From: Litoreibacter ascidiaceicola
GTDB lineage: Bacteria > Pseudomonadota > Alphaproteobacteria > Rhodobacterales > Rhodobacteraceae
Length of the DNA stretch: 64,000 nucleotides
Direction of reading: 5' to 3'
NCBI RefSeq assembly: GCF_900129235.1
Contig: NZ_FQUV01000002.1
Location: 186,001 to 250,000 of the forward strand
Shown: one piece after another, positions 27,301-35,823 of the stretch
Layout of the letters: the number at the start of each line of letters is the position of its first letter
Position numbering within the stretch: the first letter of the stretch is position 1
The notes under the pieces: generated by a model
The model's input: only the letters and a program-made list of their open reading frames with translations
Told to the model about the DNA's origin: nothing
Database searches by the model: none
Translations under genes and position numbers: made by a program

Positions 27301-28065
27301 ACCCAGTGTCACGACGCGGTCGCCATTGACCTTAATGGGCAGTTTGTAGACGTCCAGCGGCTCGTCAAAGGAGGCGGGGATTTTAACCGAGAACGCACCT
27401 TGGTCGGTTTCCACTTCCCCCGCTGCGATCAGCAGGTTGTTGTTGTTCACGACGTTGATCAACTCGCCCGCCGAGACGTTGTAGGCCTCCAATGCCAGCG
27501 GGTCGATGATGACTTCCAGCATCTCGTCGCGTTGCCCTGCCAGCCCAGCCTCTAGGATAGGAGGCATGGCTTCGATGACATCTTGCAGGTTTTTGGCGAC
27601 CTTGGTTAGCGTCCGTTCGGGCAGATCGCCAGACAGCGACACGATGATGATCGGGAACTCGGAGAAGTTGATCTCTATGAGGTTATATTGTTCGGCGCCT
27701 TCGGGGAATTCGGCCTGTGCCTGCCCCATCTTGTCGCGCACGTCGGCAAGGATCTTGGTTTTGTCCCATCCGAATTCAAACTCCATCGCCACGCCCGCGT
27801 AGTTCTCGGCGGCGGTGCCGGACAGGGTTTTTAGCCCGTCGAGGTCTTGCAGCTTGGTCTCCATCACCTTGACGAGCAGCTTTTCGCTGTCTTCCGCCGA
27901 GATGCCGGGGAAGGGGACGGAGACGAACAGGGCTGGAATCTCGATGTCCGGCTCGCCCTCTTTTGGCAGGCCGGTATAGGCAAACGCCCCGATCACCACC
28001 GACATCACGATGAAGGCGATGATCATGCGGGCGCGTTCGCCCGCCCAGTCGACGATGCCGGTCAT
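24394..28065 (-). CDS. RND-family efflux permease (HAE1 type) with extra central membrane segments
   Basis: A 1223-residue proton-driven inner-membrane pump. It starts MTGIVDWAGERARMIIAF and has the usual TM1, porter domain and TM2-6 block (MLVDGAIVVVEYADKR, MLFWPGVPGEFMG), then the same in the second half. Between the halves (about residues 505-625) there are two additional hydrophobic segments (about 508-530 and 542-565) before the second TM1. A charged tail of about 100 residues follows the last helix. ATG overlaps the MFP stop by 4 bp. No outer-membrane channel gene is adjacent. Confidence 0.9.
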   Translation of the reverse strand: MTGIVDWAGERARMIIAFIVMSVVIGAFAYTGLPKEGEPDIEIPALFVSVPFPGISAEDSEKLLVKVMETKLQDLDGLKTLSGTAAENYAGVAMEFEFGWDKTKILADVRDKMGQAQAEFPEGAEQYNLIEINFSEFPIIIVSLSGDLPERTLTKVAKNLQDVIEAMPPILEAGLAGQRDEMLEVIIDPLALEAYNVSAGELINVVNNNNLLIAAGEVETDQGAFSVKIPASFDEPLDVYKLPIKVNGDRVVTLGELADIRLTFEDRTGTARFNGNDTVALQVVKRKGYNIIDTAQLVRDTVADVQKQWPQELQEAIRVDVTLDQSKTVDNMVRQLEGSVLTAIALVMIVVLASLGTRSALLVGFAIPTSFLLCFILLGIMGISISNIVMFGLILAVGMLVDGAIVVVEYADKRIDEGAGPMEAYTDAAKRMFWPIVSSTATTLCAFLPMLFWPGVPGEFMGMLPVTLIFVLSASLIVALIYLPVMGGVSGRISRMITRASGFLRQFHIAIRLALVAVAMFGLFISAMQLLNPSYLLPIPRGQGGVGVMAFGGVFFVVMAMFASTAMGAVSRPRRERRINAGYRRTPFGHFIKLISGNPIMPLVAIGAVGAFVFVTFVTFSANNNGVEFFVESETEQAIVYVRARGNLSLPEKDGFVRQVEAQIATVDGIESIFAFAGEGGLDTNTGGATGPLDTIGQIQIELAEWGNRRDDTEILAEMQAKMDAIPGIYTEVLSQDRGPAGGKPVNLRLKGDNWADLQEATRIARAKFENIEGLITIEDTLPLPGIDWQIDVDVEAAGRYKADVATVGAMVQLVTRGLLLDTMRIDSSDEEIEIRVRLPEESRVLSTLDNLKVRTPDGLIPLSNFITRKPVAKLGQIDRVDQTRFFDVKADVAPDLKNEDGDIINANERIAYITDWLETEKPLPASVTFEWAGDTEEEAESQAFLGNAFLAALGLMFVILLAQFNSFYNSVLVLLAVVLSTTGVLIGMLVMDQAFSIIMTGTGVVALAGIVVNNNIVLIDTYQEYSRYMPRLEAITRTAEARIRPVLLTTITTMAGLAPMMFGLSLDFFGGGYSIDSPTALWWKQLATAVVFGLGVATVLTLVLTPAMLALRVWISLGAYASLQQLRALGGRGSQTARDLALNKNARKVRDPLILWSDPTEPEARSADDILKAAQKTVKAAKDKLAKTAEDLDGLTEGTPDTATDNDDPDGSPKQSQLRAAE

Positions 28066-29303
28066 GACTTGGACTCGGCGTAGGTTGTTTTGATCGCGAC
28101 CCCGTCGGTGACGTATTCCTGACCAACGATAATAACAGCCACGTCTTCCGGTAGACCGGCGACCCACATGCCGTCAGCGGTGTCGCGCAAAATGGACACA
28201 GGCATGAAGGCTGCTTCATTGTCTTCGGTCGCGACCTGCACACCCAAGGTGCCGATATCGTTCAGGGTGAGGGCGGAAGCGGGCAAAAGATGTGCCTTTT
28301 CCCCCGCAGCCCCGATCAGGATTTCAGCGGTTTGGCCGTCGCGCAGTTGAAGGTCGTCGTTGTCGACGGTGATCTCTACGCGAAAGGTGCGGGTCTCAGG
28401 GTCGGAGGAGCGGGACATGAAGGTGACGCGGCCCTCGACCGTTTGGTTTGCCGTGGTGCGGCCACCGGCACGCGCGCCGACCGCAACTTTGGCGACTTCG
28501 GTTTCCGGAACGAAGGCGACCAGCTTGATCGGGTTAAGCTGGATGATGGTGGCGCACAGTCCGCCGGGTTGCATCAAGGCGCCCAGCTCTGCGGTGTCGG
28601 TTTCCAGCAGGCCTGCGAATGGTGCGGTGATCTGCAAACGCCCAATTTCGTTTTTCGCGGATGCGATGGCGGCCTCGGCTGCCAGGATGCCGGCACGCGC
28701 ACTCTCCACACCGGCACGTGCGGTCTCAACGGCGGCCAGTGCGGATTGCACGGTGGCTTGCGTTCCGGCCACGCGAATGTCGGACGCGAAACCGTCGGCT
28801 GAAAGCTGCTTGGCGGCGTTGTCGTTGATGCGGGCCTCGTTCAGGCGGGCTTCGGATTCAAGCACACGGCCTTCCGCTTCTGGCAGGCGGGATTTGGCTT
28901 CGGGCAAACGGGCTTCGGCCTCGGCCAATGCGGACTGGCGGGTGCCGGGGGCGATTTCGCACAGCAACTGGCCCGCCTCGACATAAGAGCCTTTGCGCAG
29001 CGGTTCAGAATTGACCAAGCCGGAGGTTTCGGCGCGGACATCGACCTGACGGGCCGCCTCGGTGCGGCCTCGCAGCAAGACCGCGTTATCGATGGCCTGC
29101 GCGGTGGAGCGCATCGCAACGACGGAGACCACACGCGCGCCATCTTCAGCGGCGGGTGCAGAGGCTTCCACCTTGGTTGCAACGTCTGTGACGGGTGTTT
29201 CCGCATCATTTGAGGCGAACGAAAGAAGCCGATCGCGTTCGAACACGATAAGATAAAGAGCGAGGGTCACCACAACGGCGGTGACGATCGGAAAGAAGCG
29301 CAT
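28062..29303 (-). CDS. RND efflux periplasmic adaptor (membrane fusion protein)
   Basis: A 413-residue HlyD/AcrA-type adaptor: N-terminal membrane anchor (about residues 4-22), a lipoyl half-motif (VDVRAETSGLVNSEPLRKGSYVEAG, quoted in part), a long alpha-helical hairpin with Ala/Glu repeats (about 125-215), the second lipoyl half (ITAPFAGLLETDTAELGALM, quoted in part) and beta-barrel/membrane-proximal domains. AGGGA precedes ATG. It is the first gene of the pump operon. A palindromic operator candidate and a TATAAT box lie upstream. Confidence 0.9.
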   Translation of the reverse strand: MRFFPIVTAVVVTLALYLIVFERDRLLSFASNDAETPVTDVATKVEASAPAAEDGARVVSVVAMRSTAQAIDNAVLLRGRTEAARQVDVRAETSGLVNSEPLRKGSYVEAGQLLCEIAPGTRQSALAEAEARLPEAKSRLPEAEGRVLESEARLNEARINDNAAKQLSADGFASDIRVAGTQATVQSALAAVETARAGVESARAGILAAEAAIASAKNEIGRLQITAPFAGLLETDTAELGALMQPGGLCATIIQLNPIKLVAFVPETEVAKVAVGARAGGRTTANQTVEGRVTFMSRSSDPETRTFRVEITVDNDDLQLRDGQTAEILIGAAGEKAHLLPASALTLNDIGTLGVQVATEDNEAAFMPVSILRDTADGMWVAGLPEDVAVIIVGQEYVTDGVAIKTTYAESKS

Positions 29304-29363
29304 CAAATTATTCCCTGTGCCGAATTCGGCTGTATTTATTGGCCGTCAGTTCTTTATACGCTA

Positions 29364-29384
29364 AACCGACCGGTTCAGATTATA
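29364..29384 (-). promoter_or_regulatory. Putative promoter/operator for the RND pump
   Basis: On the minus strand a TATAAT hexamer (29379-29384) is followed by the perfect inverted repeat AACCG-N2-CGGTT (29364-29375), where the transcript would start, about 60 bp before the adaptor ATG. This position suits a repressor. No repressor gene is adjacent. Confidence 0.45.
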
Positions 29385-29564
29385 GTTTTGTCGGATTTTC
29401 CGCAAGGGCCTGAAATCCGTATATTCGCGCAACACTTGTGCGTGAAGTGCGGTATTTGTGGCCAAAGTGCGAACGACAGAGCTTTTTTGCAGGTGCGCCT
29501 TTGCCCTTGGCAAGGTTTGGCCCTTCGGGGTATGCCTCGCGCAACGCATTGACGGAGAACACCT

Positions 29565-30215
29565 GTGAGCCAAACTGACAGCTTCATCGAAGAGGTAACC
29601 GAAGAGGTTCGCCGCGACCGTTTGTTCGCGATGATCAAGAAGTGGGGGTGGGTCGCTATTCTGGTCGTTCTGATGATCGTTGGCGGCGCCGCTTACAACG
29701 AATACCGCAAGTCCGCGATCAAAGCCGAAGCCGAGGGCTTTGGTGACGTGCTGCTGGCGGGGATTGACGCGAATGACGCTGGTGCGACGCTGGCGACGGT
29801 TCCGACATCGAACCCGCAGCAAGCCGCGATTGCGGGCCATCTGGCCGCCGCTGACGCGCTTGCCGCCCAGAACACCGACTTTGGAATGGATACGCTGGAC
29901 AAGGTTGTCGGCACCGAGGGAGTGCCGGCCGTCTACGCCGAGCTTGCAAAGCTCAAGCGCGCTTTGGCCTTGCCGCCGGTAACGCCGGTGGAAGAACGTC
30001 GCGCGGCATTCGAAGCCTTGGCAGCCCCGGGTGCGCCGTTTCAGCCATTGGCCGAGGAACAACTGGCACTGATCGCGGCGGAAACCGGCAAACCGGAGGA
30101 CGCCATTGCGATCCTTCAGGGGCTGCTGGACTCGGCGAAAATCACACCGGGCTTGCAACGACGCGCCGCAGAGTTGATTGTGGCACTGGGCGGCGAGCTT
30201 GCGAATACGCAGTAA
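29565..30215 (+). CDS. YfgM-like TPR membrane protein
   Basis: A 216-residue protein with one membrane segment (about residues 28-47) and an alpha-helical TPR-like periplasmic domain. It begins SQTDSFIEEVTEEVRRDRLF, typical for the alphaproteobacterial tetratricopeptide protein upstream of bamB. YfgM in E. coli associates with the SecYEG/PpiD periplasmic chaperone network. GTG start with GGAG eight bases upstream. It lies 84 bp before bamB on the same strand. Confidence 0.85.
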   Translation: MSQTDSFIEEVTEEVRRDRLFAMIKKWGWVAILVVLMIVGGAAYNEYRKSAIKAEAEGFGDVLLAGIDANDAGATLATVPTSNPQQAAIAGHLAAADALAAQNTDFGMDTLDKVVGTEGVPAVYAELAKLKRALALPPVTPVEERRAAFEALAAPGAPFQPLAEEQLALIAAETGKPEDAIAILQGLLDSAKITPGLQRRAAELIVALGGELANTQ

Positions 30216-30299
30216 GATACGGGCGCAGCCCGAGACAGACCAATTGACCGCGCGCAGAACAGCGCGGCAGAGTAGTACGAGAGAGGGTCAGCAGGGGCT

Positions 30300-31646
30300 A
30301 TGGGCGTGAAATTTTCCAAGACTTCACTGACGGGCGTGGCGATCTGCGCATTGCTGGCGCTAGGCGCATGTGGCGAAGACGAGCTGGTGCTGGATGGCGA
30401 ACGCTACGACGTCCGCGCCCCGCTTCCGGGCACTGACGGTGCCGCTGGTGTCGACGGCGGCGGTGACGTGAACCTGACCAAAGCCTTCAACGCGCCTGCG
30501 CAAGTGAACCATGCCAGCTGGACGCATCGTGGCGGCAGCAACACCCATAAAGTTTCGCATCCGGCGCTGAATGCCAATTTGACCCCCATCTGGACGGCCA
30601 ACATCGGTAAAGGCAACAGCCGCAAGGCGCGGATCACCGCCGATCCAGTGGTTGCGGGCGGTCGTGTGTTCACCATGGACAGCGCGTCGACCGTGGTTGC
30701 CACCGGCTCTGACGGTGCAGCCCTGTGGACCCGTGCGCTGATCCCATCGACGGACAAGGATGGCGACGCCACTGGCGGCGGGCTGGCCTTCGCTGACGGC
30801 ACGATTTACGCGACGACCGGATTTGGTGAACTCTTTGCCATCGAGGCCACTTCGGGTGCGGTGAAGTGGCGGCAGAAACTTGACGCGCCACTGACCTCGG
30901 CCCCGACGGTCGAGGGCGGGTTGGTCTATGTGGTGAGCCGCGACAGCCAAGCCTGGGCACTGGACACGACGCATGGTCGCATCAAGTGGCAACTGCCTGG
31001 AACGCCGTCCAACGCGGCAATCAGTGGCGGGGCAGGTCCCGCCATAGCGCCACGACTGGTGGTGTTCCCGTTCAGCTCTGGCGAGCTGGCAGGGGCGTTG
31101 AAGAAATCCGGCATCCGCGTGTGGGGCTCGTCTGTGGCGGGCAAGCGCAAGGGGGTGGCTTACGCGACGATCTCGGACGTGACCGGTGATCCGGTTATCG
31201 TTGACGGCGTGATCTATGCGGCGAACCAGTCCGGACGCGTCGTGGCAATGAAAGCGTCCTCGGGCGAGCGCATCTGGACGGCCCGCGAAGGCTCTTACTC
31301 ACCGGTCTGGCCGTCAGGCGACAGCGTGTTCCTCGTCTCGGACCAAAACGAATTGCTGCGTCTCGACCGCGCAACGGGCGAGCGTATCTGGGGCACCGAG
31401 TTGCCGTATTACACAGCGCGCAAGCTGCGCAAACGGGACGAAATTTACGCGCATTTCGGGCCAATTCTTGCGGGCGGCCGTCTTGTCGTGGCCTCTGGCG
31501 ATGGCCAAATCCGCAGCTATGACCCGGCATCGGGCGCGCTGATCGGCACGACACCGCTCAAAGGCGGTGCCGCTTCTGCACCGGTTGTTGTGAACGGCAC
31601 GCTCTACGTCATGACGGGCAAGGGACAACTCGCCGCTTTCCGTTGA
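30300..31646 (+). CDS. bamB: Outer membrane assembly lipoprotein BamB (PQQ-like beta-propeller)
   Basis: A 448-residue lipoprotein of the BAM complex that supports outer-membrane protein folding. Signal peptide with lipobox LGAC (Cys22), then repeated propeller blades with W/AxDxxTGxxxW-like motifs such as IEATSGAVKWRQKL, LDTTHGRIKWQLPG, MKASSGERIWTARE and LDRATGERIWGTEL. It lies between the YfgM-like gene and der, the standard order. Confidence 0.92.
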   Translation: MGVKFSKTSLTGVAICALLALGACGEDELVLDGERYDVRAPLPGTDGAAGVDGGGDVNLTKAFNAPAQVNHASWTHRGGSNTHKVSHPALNANLTPIWTANIGKGNSRKARITADPVVAGGRVFTMDSASTVVATGSDGAALWTRALIPSTDKDGDATGGGLAFADGTIYATTGFGELFAIEATSGAVKWRQKLDAPLTSAPTVEGGLVYVVSRDSQAWALDTTHGRIKWQLPGTPSNAAISGGAGPAIAPRLVVFPFSSGELAGALKKSGIRVWGSSVAGKRKGVAYATISDVTGDPVIVDGVIYAANQSGRVVAMKASSGERIWTAREGSYSPVWPSGDSVFLVSDQNELLRLDRATGERIWGTELPYYTARKLRKRDEIYAHFGPILAGGRLVVASGDGQIRSYDPASGALIGTTPLKGGAASAPVVVNGTLYVMTGKGQLAAFR

Positions 31647-31696
31647 CGCCGTTTGCCTGTATGACGCGCCTCTGACCGACCTTCGGAGCTATTGTC

Positions 31697-33169
31697 ATGT
31701 CTTTCACCCTCGCCATTGTGGGCCGTCCCAATGTGGGCAAATCCACGCTGTTCAACCGTCTGGTGGGCAAGCGTCTGGCGCTGGTCGATGACCAACCCGG
31801 CGTCACCCGCGATTTGCGCGAAGGGGCTGCGCGGCTGGGGGATTTGAAGTTCACCATCATCGACACCGCTGGCTTGGAAATGGCCACGGACGAGTCGCTG
31901 CAAGGCCGGATGCGGATGCTGACCGAGCGCGCGGTTGAGATGGCAGATGCGTGTCTGTTCCTGATCGACGCCCGTGCCGGCGTTTTGCCCGCCGACGAGA
32001 TTTTCGCCGACATCCTACGCAAGAAGAATGCGCAAGTTATTCTGGCTGCGAACAAAGCCGAAGGAAAGGCTGGCGAGGCGGGGTTGATGGAAGCCTACTC
32101 CTTGGGGCTGGGCGAGCCGTTAGGCCTGTCTGCCGAGCACGGCGAAGGCATGGCCGATCTGGCCTATGTGTTGCGTCCAATGATTGATCTGGCCGAGAAA
32201 GAGCATGTCGACTACATCCCTGAAGTCGACATTGATCTGACCGACACAGACGAAGAACATGACGAGGACGAGGTGGTTGAATATATCCCGCCAACCCCTT
32301 CTAAACCTTTGCAAATTGCCGTTGTTGGCCGCCCGAATGCGGGCAAGTCGACACTGATCAACAAGATCCTCGGAGAGGAGCGTTTGCTGACCGGACCGGA
32401 GGCGGGGATTACCCGCGACGCGATTTCCGTGATGACCGATTGGTCCGGCACGCCGATGCGGATTTTCGACACGGCGGGGATGCGCAAGAAGGCCAAGATT
32501 CAGGACAAGCTGGAAAAACTGTCGGTGTCCGACGGGCTACGGGCGGTGAAATTCGCCGAGGTTGTGGTGGTCCTTTTGGACGTGGATATCCCGTTCGAGC
32601 AGCAGGATTTGCGCATCGCCGATCTGGCCGAGCGCGAAGGCCGCGCGGTTGTGCTGGCCGTCAACAAATGGGATTTGGAAGGCGACAAGCAGGACAAGCT
32701 CAAACAGCTGAAAGAGCAGTTCGGACGCCTGTTGCCGCAATTGCGCGGCGCGCCGTTGATCACCGTTTCTGCACTAACCGGCAGAGGGCTGGAGCGCTTG
32801 CACGACGCCATTCTGGAAGCGCATCAGGTCTGGAACCGCCGTGTCAGCACGTCGGCGCTGAACCGTTGGCTGGTTGGTATGCTGGAGCAACATCCACCGC
32901 CCGCACCGCAAGGCAAGCGCATCAAGCTGCGCTACATGACGCAAGTAAAAGCCCGACCGCCGGGATTCGTTGTGATGGCTTCGCATCCTGATCTGCTGCC
33001 AGCGAGCTATTCGCGCTATCTGGTGAACGGTCTACGCGAAGACTTTGAGATGCCCGGCACGCCGATCCGCCTGTTCATGCGCTCGCAGAACGAGGACAAC
33101 CCGTTCAAGGGACGCAAGAAAGCGCCACCGTCCAAGCTGCGCAAGCATATCGACGGGCGTAAGAAGTAG
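31697..33169 (+). CDS. der: Ribosome biogenesis GTPase Der (EngA)
   Basis: A 490-residue double-GTPase needed for 50S assembly. The first G domain has [10 protein letters not shown] (residues 8-17), DTAGLE and NKAEGK. The second has [10 protein letters not shown] (about 210), [10 protein letters not shown] and NKWDLE. A C-terminal KH-like domain follows ([20 protein letters not shown], quoted in part). An acidic linker ([14 protein letters not shown]) joins the G domains, a little longer than in E. coli. NKAE in the first domain replaces the usual NKxD. Confidence 0.96.
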   Translation: MSFTLAIVGRPNVGKSTLFNRLVGKRLALVDDQPGVTRDLREGAARLGDLKFTIIDTAGLEMATDESLQGRMRMLTERAVEMADACLFLIDARAGVLPADEIFADILRKKNAQVILAANKAEGKAGEAGLMEAYSLGLGEPLGLSAEHGEGMADLAYVLRPMIDLAEKEHVDYIPEVDIDLTDTDEEHDEDEVVEYIPPTPSKPLQIAVVGRPNAGKSTLINKILGEERLLTGPEAGITRDAISVMTDWSGTPMRIFDTAGMRKKAKIQDKLEKLSVSDGLRAVKFAEVVVVLLDVDIPFEQQDLRIADLAEREGRAVVLAVNKWDLEGDKQDKLKQLKEQFGRLLPQLRGAPLITVSALTGRGLERLHDAILEAHQVWNRRVSTSALNRWLVGMLEQHPPPAPQGKRIKLRYMTQVKARPPGFVVMASHPDLLPASYSRYLVNGLREDFEMPGTPIRLFMRSQNEDNPFKGRKKAPPSKLRKHIDGRKK

Positions 33170-33181
33170 GTTTGAAAAGCC

Positions 33182-33210
33182 AGAACCGCCGCTGGGTTGC
33201 GGCGGTTCTT
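33182..33210 (+). terminator. Strong hairpin after der
   Basis: Perfect 11-bp stem AGAACCGCCGC-N6-GCGGCGGTTCT 12 bases after the der stop. Only two T follow directly, so it may be a weak intrinsic terminator or a 3'-end stabiliser. Confidence 0.55.
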
Positions 33211-33323
33211 GGAAGCCTCTCACCTGCTATATGTTAAGAGGGTTTTCCTGGAATTAGAGCAGGACGGACTGGCTTCTACCGACACTCATACCACAATTTT
33301 TGCTGAGTCGCAGCTATAGAGTT

Positions 33324-34838
33324 TTAAAACTCGCCGCCGCCTTCGCCTGCGCCGTCCTGCCAAGGCTTGATAAGGTTGCCAAAGCGGGTGAAACGACCCT
33401 CGAAAGACAGCTCAATGGAGCCGATAGGGCCGTGGCGTTGCTTGCCGATGATCACCTCGGCCTTGCCGTGGCAATGCGACATCTCGTTTTGCCAATTCGC
33501 CATTTTCTCCAACTCGTGGTCGGCAGGCTTCTCGCGTTCTTTGTAATATTCTTCGCGGTACACAAACATCACCACATCGGCGTCTTGCTCGATCGAGCCG
33601 GATTCACGCAGGTCGGAGAGCTGCGGGCGCTTGTCTTCGCGGCTTTCGACGTTCCGCGACAACTGCGAGAGCGCGATCACGGGGATGTCGAGTTCCTTGG
33701 CGATGGCTTTCAGGCCTTGGGTGATCTCCGAGACCTCGTTCACGCGGCTGTCTTTCGCAGTGGCGGGGCGGACAAGCTGCAAGTAGTCGATGATCAGCAC
33801 GTCCAGACCATGCGTCCGTTTCAAGCGGCGCGCGCGGGCGGCAAGTTGGGAGATGGGCAGGGCAGGCGTATCGTCGATAAAGAGCGGGCAGGATTCCAAG
33901 GACTTGGCGGCCTCAACGAAACGGCGGAATTCGGTCTCGTTCATGTCACCACGGCGGATTTGCTCGGACGGCACTTCGGCAGCCTCGGACAGGACACGGG
34001 CGGCCAATTGCTCGGCGCTCATCTCCAGTGAGAAGAACCCGACGGAGCCGCCTTCGATCGCCCCTTCGGAGCCGTCATGGGTGGTGCCCTTCTTGTAGGC
34101 CTTCGCCACGTTGAATGCGATGTTCGTCGCCAGCGAGGTTTTCCCCATAGAAGGGCGTCCGGCAAGGATCAAAAGGTCGGAGCGGTGCAATCCGCCCAGC
34201 TTCTTGTCCATGTCAATTAGGCCGGTGGAGACACCCGCAAGCCCGCCTTCGCGTTGGTAGGCGGCGTTCGCGACCTCAACTGCGTCAGTCACGGCTTTCA
34301 GGAAGCTTTGGAAGCCGCTTTCGGTCTGGCCAGCCTCGGCCAGTGCGTAGAGCCGCTGCTCCGCGTCAACGATCTGGCTGCGCGGGTCGCTTTCGGTTTC
34401 GACCTTGCCGGCCTTCAAGGCAATTTCCTGCCCCAACTCGATCAACTCGCGCCGAATGGCGAGGTCGTAGATCATTTGTGCGTAGTCACGGGCGGCAAAG
34501 GCCGAGATCGACGCGCCTTGCAGACGGACCAGATAGGCAGGCCCCCCCAGCTCTTGCAGGCCTTCGTCGTCTTCAAAATAGGGCTTCAGCGTGACAGGGG
34601 AAACGAGCAGGTTCTTGTGAATGCGCGCGGCAGAGGTCTCGTAGATACGCCGGTGGACCGGGTCGAAGAAGTGATCCGCAGAGATCACCGAGGCGACGCG
34701 GTCGAACACGTCGTTATTGGTCAGGATCGCACCCAACAACTGTTGCTCTGCTTCGATATTGTGGGGCAACGCCCCGCCCGCATCCACATGCACAGATGCG
34801 CCTGGCCCCGCACTCGGTGCCGTACTCAGATCATTCAT
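33324..34838 (-). CDS. dnaB: Replicative DNA helicase DnaB
   Basis: A 504-residue hexameric helicase. The N-terminal DnaB domain (PHNIEAEQQLLGAILTNND) is followed by a RecA-like domain with Walker A GRPSMGKTSLA (about residue 228), Walker B DVLIIDYLQLV and the DnaB loop ALSQLSRNVESR. ATG at 34838 has AAGGGG upstream, preferred over an earlier in-frame start. No intein. It is downstream of pyrE/pyrC on the same strand, separated by 247 bp with hairpins. Confidence 0.96.
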   Translation of the reverse strand: MNDLSTAPSAGPGASVHVDAGGALPHNIEAEQQLLGAILTNNDVFDRVASVISADHFFDPVHRRIYETSAARIHKNLLVSPVTLKPYFEDDEGLQELGGPAYLVRLQGASISAFAARDYAQMIYDLAIRRELIELGQEIALKAGKVETESDPRSQIVDAEQRLYALAEAGQTESGFQSFLKAVTDAVEVANAAYQREGGLAGVSTGLIDMDKKLGGLHRSDLLILAGRPSMGKTSLATNIAFNVAKAYKKGTTHDGSEGAIEGGSVGFFSLEMSAEQLAARVLSEAAEVPSEQIRRGDMNETEFRRFVEAAKSLESCPLFIDDTPALPISQLAARARRLKRTHGLDVLIIDYLQLVRPATAKDSRVNEVSEITQGLKAIAKELDIPVIALSQLSRNVESREDKRPQLSDLRESGSIEQDADVVMFVYREEYYKEREKPADHELEKMANWQNEMSHCHGKAEVIIGKQRHGPIGSIELSFEGRFTRFGNLIKPWQDGAGEGGGEF

Positions 34839-35007
34839 TACAGTCCCCTTGTCCCTGGATAAGACCAATGACGGATCACGGGAGTCGGATCAATCTGGAT
34901 ATCCTGTGGGTAACTCATGATTGGCAGTTTAAGGATGCATATTGCGACGTCGGGGTCGTATTCGTCAACATGTGGGAAATAAATCTGGTCTTGACCGATT
35001 ATCTTAA

Positions 35008-35025
35008 CGTAAGGGCAACCTTACG
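35008..35025. other. GNRA-type hairpin upstream of dnaB
   Basis: CGTAAGG-GCAA-CCTTACG: perfect seven-pair stem with a GCAA tetraloop, about 170 bp upstream of the dnaB start. It may fall within a long dnaB leader or the pyrE 3' end. Function unknown. Confidence 0.4.
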
Positions 35026-35040
35026 GGTGGCTGATATATG

Positions 35041-35078
35041 CAATTTGGCGCGCTGGCAAAAACCCGCGCGCCAAATTG
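35041..35078 (-). terminator. Perfect 13-bp hairpin after pyrE
   Basis: CAATTTGGCGCGC-N12-GCGCGCCAAATTG, starting seven bases after the pyrE stop on the minus strand. The T-run (TTTTT) is in the loop rather than after the stem, so termination is likely but the form is unusual. Confidence 0.6.
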
Positions 35079-35085
35079 CGATTCG

Positions 35086-35760
35086 TCAGCCATGCGATGC
35101 TTGCCATCCGGCAGGGTCGCGCAGGAATTTTTCGACCTCGGCCAAGGTCTCCGCATCGAAGGATTGCTGTTCCTTGGCGACCGCCAATACGTCCCACCAC
35201 GTGCACAGGCAGTGCAAGGTAATGCCATGGCCGTCGAGCACCTCACGGGTGTTGGGGAAGATGTCGTAAAAGAAGATCAGGGCAGTGTGCGAACAGGTGG
35301 CGCCGGTTTCGCGGATCGCTTCGACGAAGCTGATCTTGGAGCCGCCATCGGTGGTCATATCCTCGACCAGCAGGACGCGCTCGCCCTCTTTCATCACGCC
35401 TTCGATGCGGGCGTTGCGACCATAGCCTTTGGGTTTCTTGCGCACGTAGGTCATGGGCAGGCCCAGCCGTTCGGCCATCAGCGCGCCGAAGGGAATGCCA
35501 GCCGTCTCGCCGCCCGCGACATTGTCGAACGCCTCGAACCCCGCATCGCGCATGACGGTGCAGGCAAGAAAATCCATTAGCGTCGCGCGGATGCGCGGGA
35601 AGGAGATCAGCTTGCGGCAATCGACATAGGTCGGGGCTTTCTTGCCGGAGGAATGGGTGAATGGCTCGCGCGCGTTGAAATGCACCGCGCCAACCTCCAG
35701 CAGCATGGAGGCAGACAGGCGGGCAATTTCTTCGCGGCTGGGGTAGGTGGTCGGGATCAT
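35086..35760 (-). CDS. pyrE: Orotate phosphoribosyltransferase PyrE
   Basis: A 224-residue enzyme converting orotate + PRPP to OMP. The PRPP motif [13 protein letters not shown] (Glu-Asp pair) and the catalytic loop [17 protein letters not shown] are present, with [16 protein letters not shown] near the start. Length and layout match the alphaproteobacterial form. It follows pyrC on the minus strand with 63 bp between, so the two probably share a transcript. Confidence 0.95.
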   Translation of the reverse strand: MIPTTYPSREEIARLSASMLLEVGAVHFNAREPFTHSSGKKAPTYVDCRKLISFPRIRATLMDFLACTVMRDAGFEAFDNVAGGETAGIPFGALMAERLGLPMTYVRKKPKGYGRNARIEGVMKEGERVLLVEDMTTDGGSKISFVEAIRETGATCSHTALIFFYDIFPNTREVLDGHGITLHCLCTWWDVLAVAKEQQSFDAETLAEVEKFLRDPAGWQASHG

Positions 35761-35798
35761 ATGGGCGGTCCTTGTGGCGTAGGTCGGAGCCTCCGGCG

Positions 35799-35823
35799 GA
35801 GGTATTTATGAAGCAATGATAGG
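35799..35823 (-). repeat. 3'-end-associated repeat, copy 2
   Basis: Directly after the pyrC TAA on the minus strand: CCTATCATTGCTTC then ATAAATACCTC. It is followed by a short GC hairpin (CCTC/GAGG). Same element as at 4614-4638 and 51866-51890. Confidence 0.7.

Noticed and set aside
25972-27555. Very long plus-strand open frame opposite the RND permease gene
   Set aside because: It mirrors a well-conserved gene in GC-rich DNA, has His/Asp/Gln/Arg-rich non-protein-like composition and no Shine-Dalgarno. It is a shadow frame.
34905-34913. TGTGGGTAA near dnaB, one mismatch from a DnaA box
   Set aside because: A single near-match without an AT-rich region or a box cluster does not support an origin.
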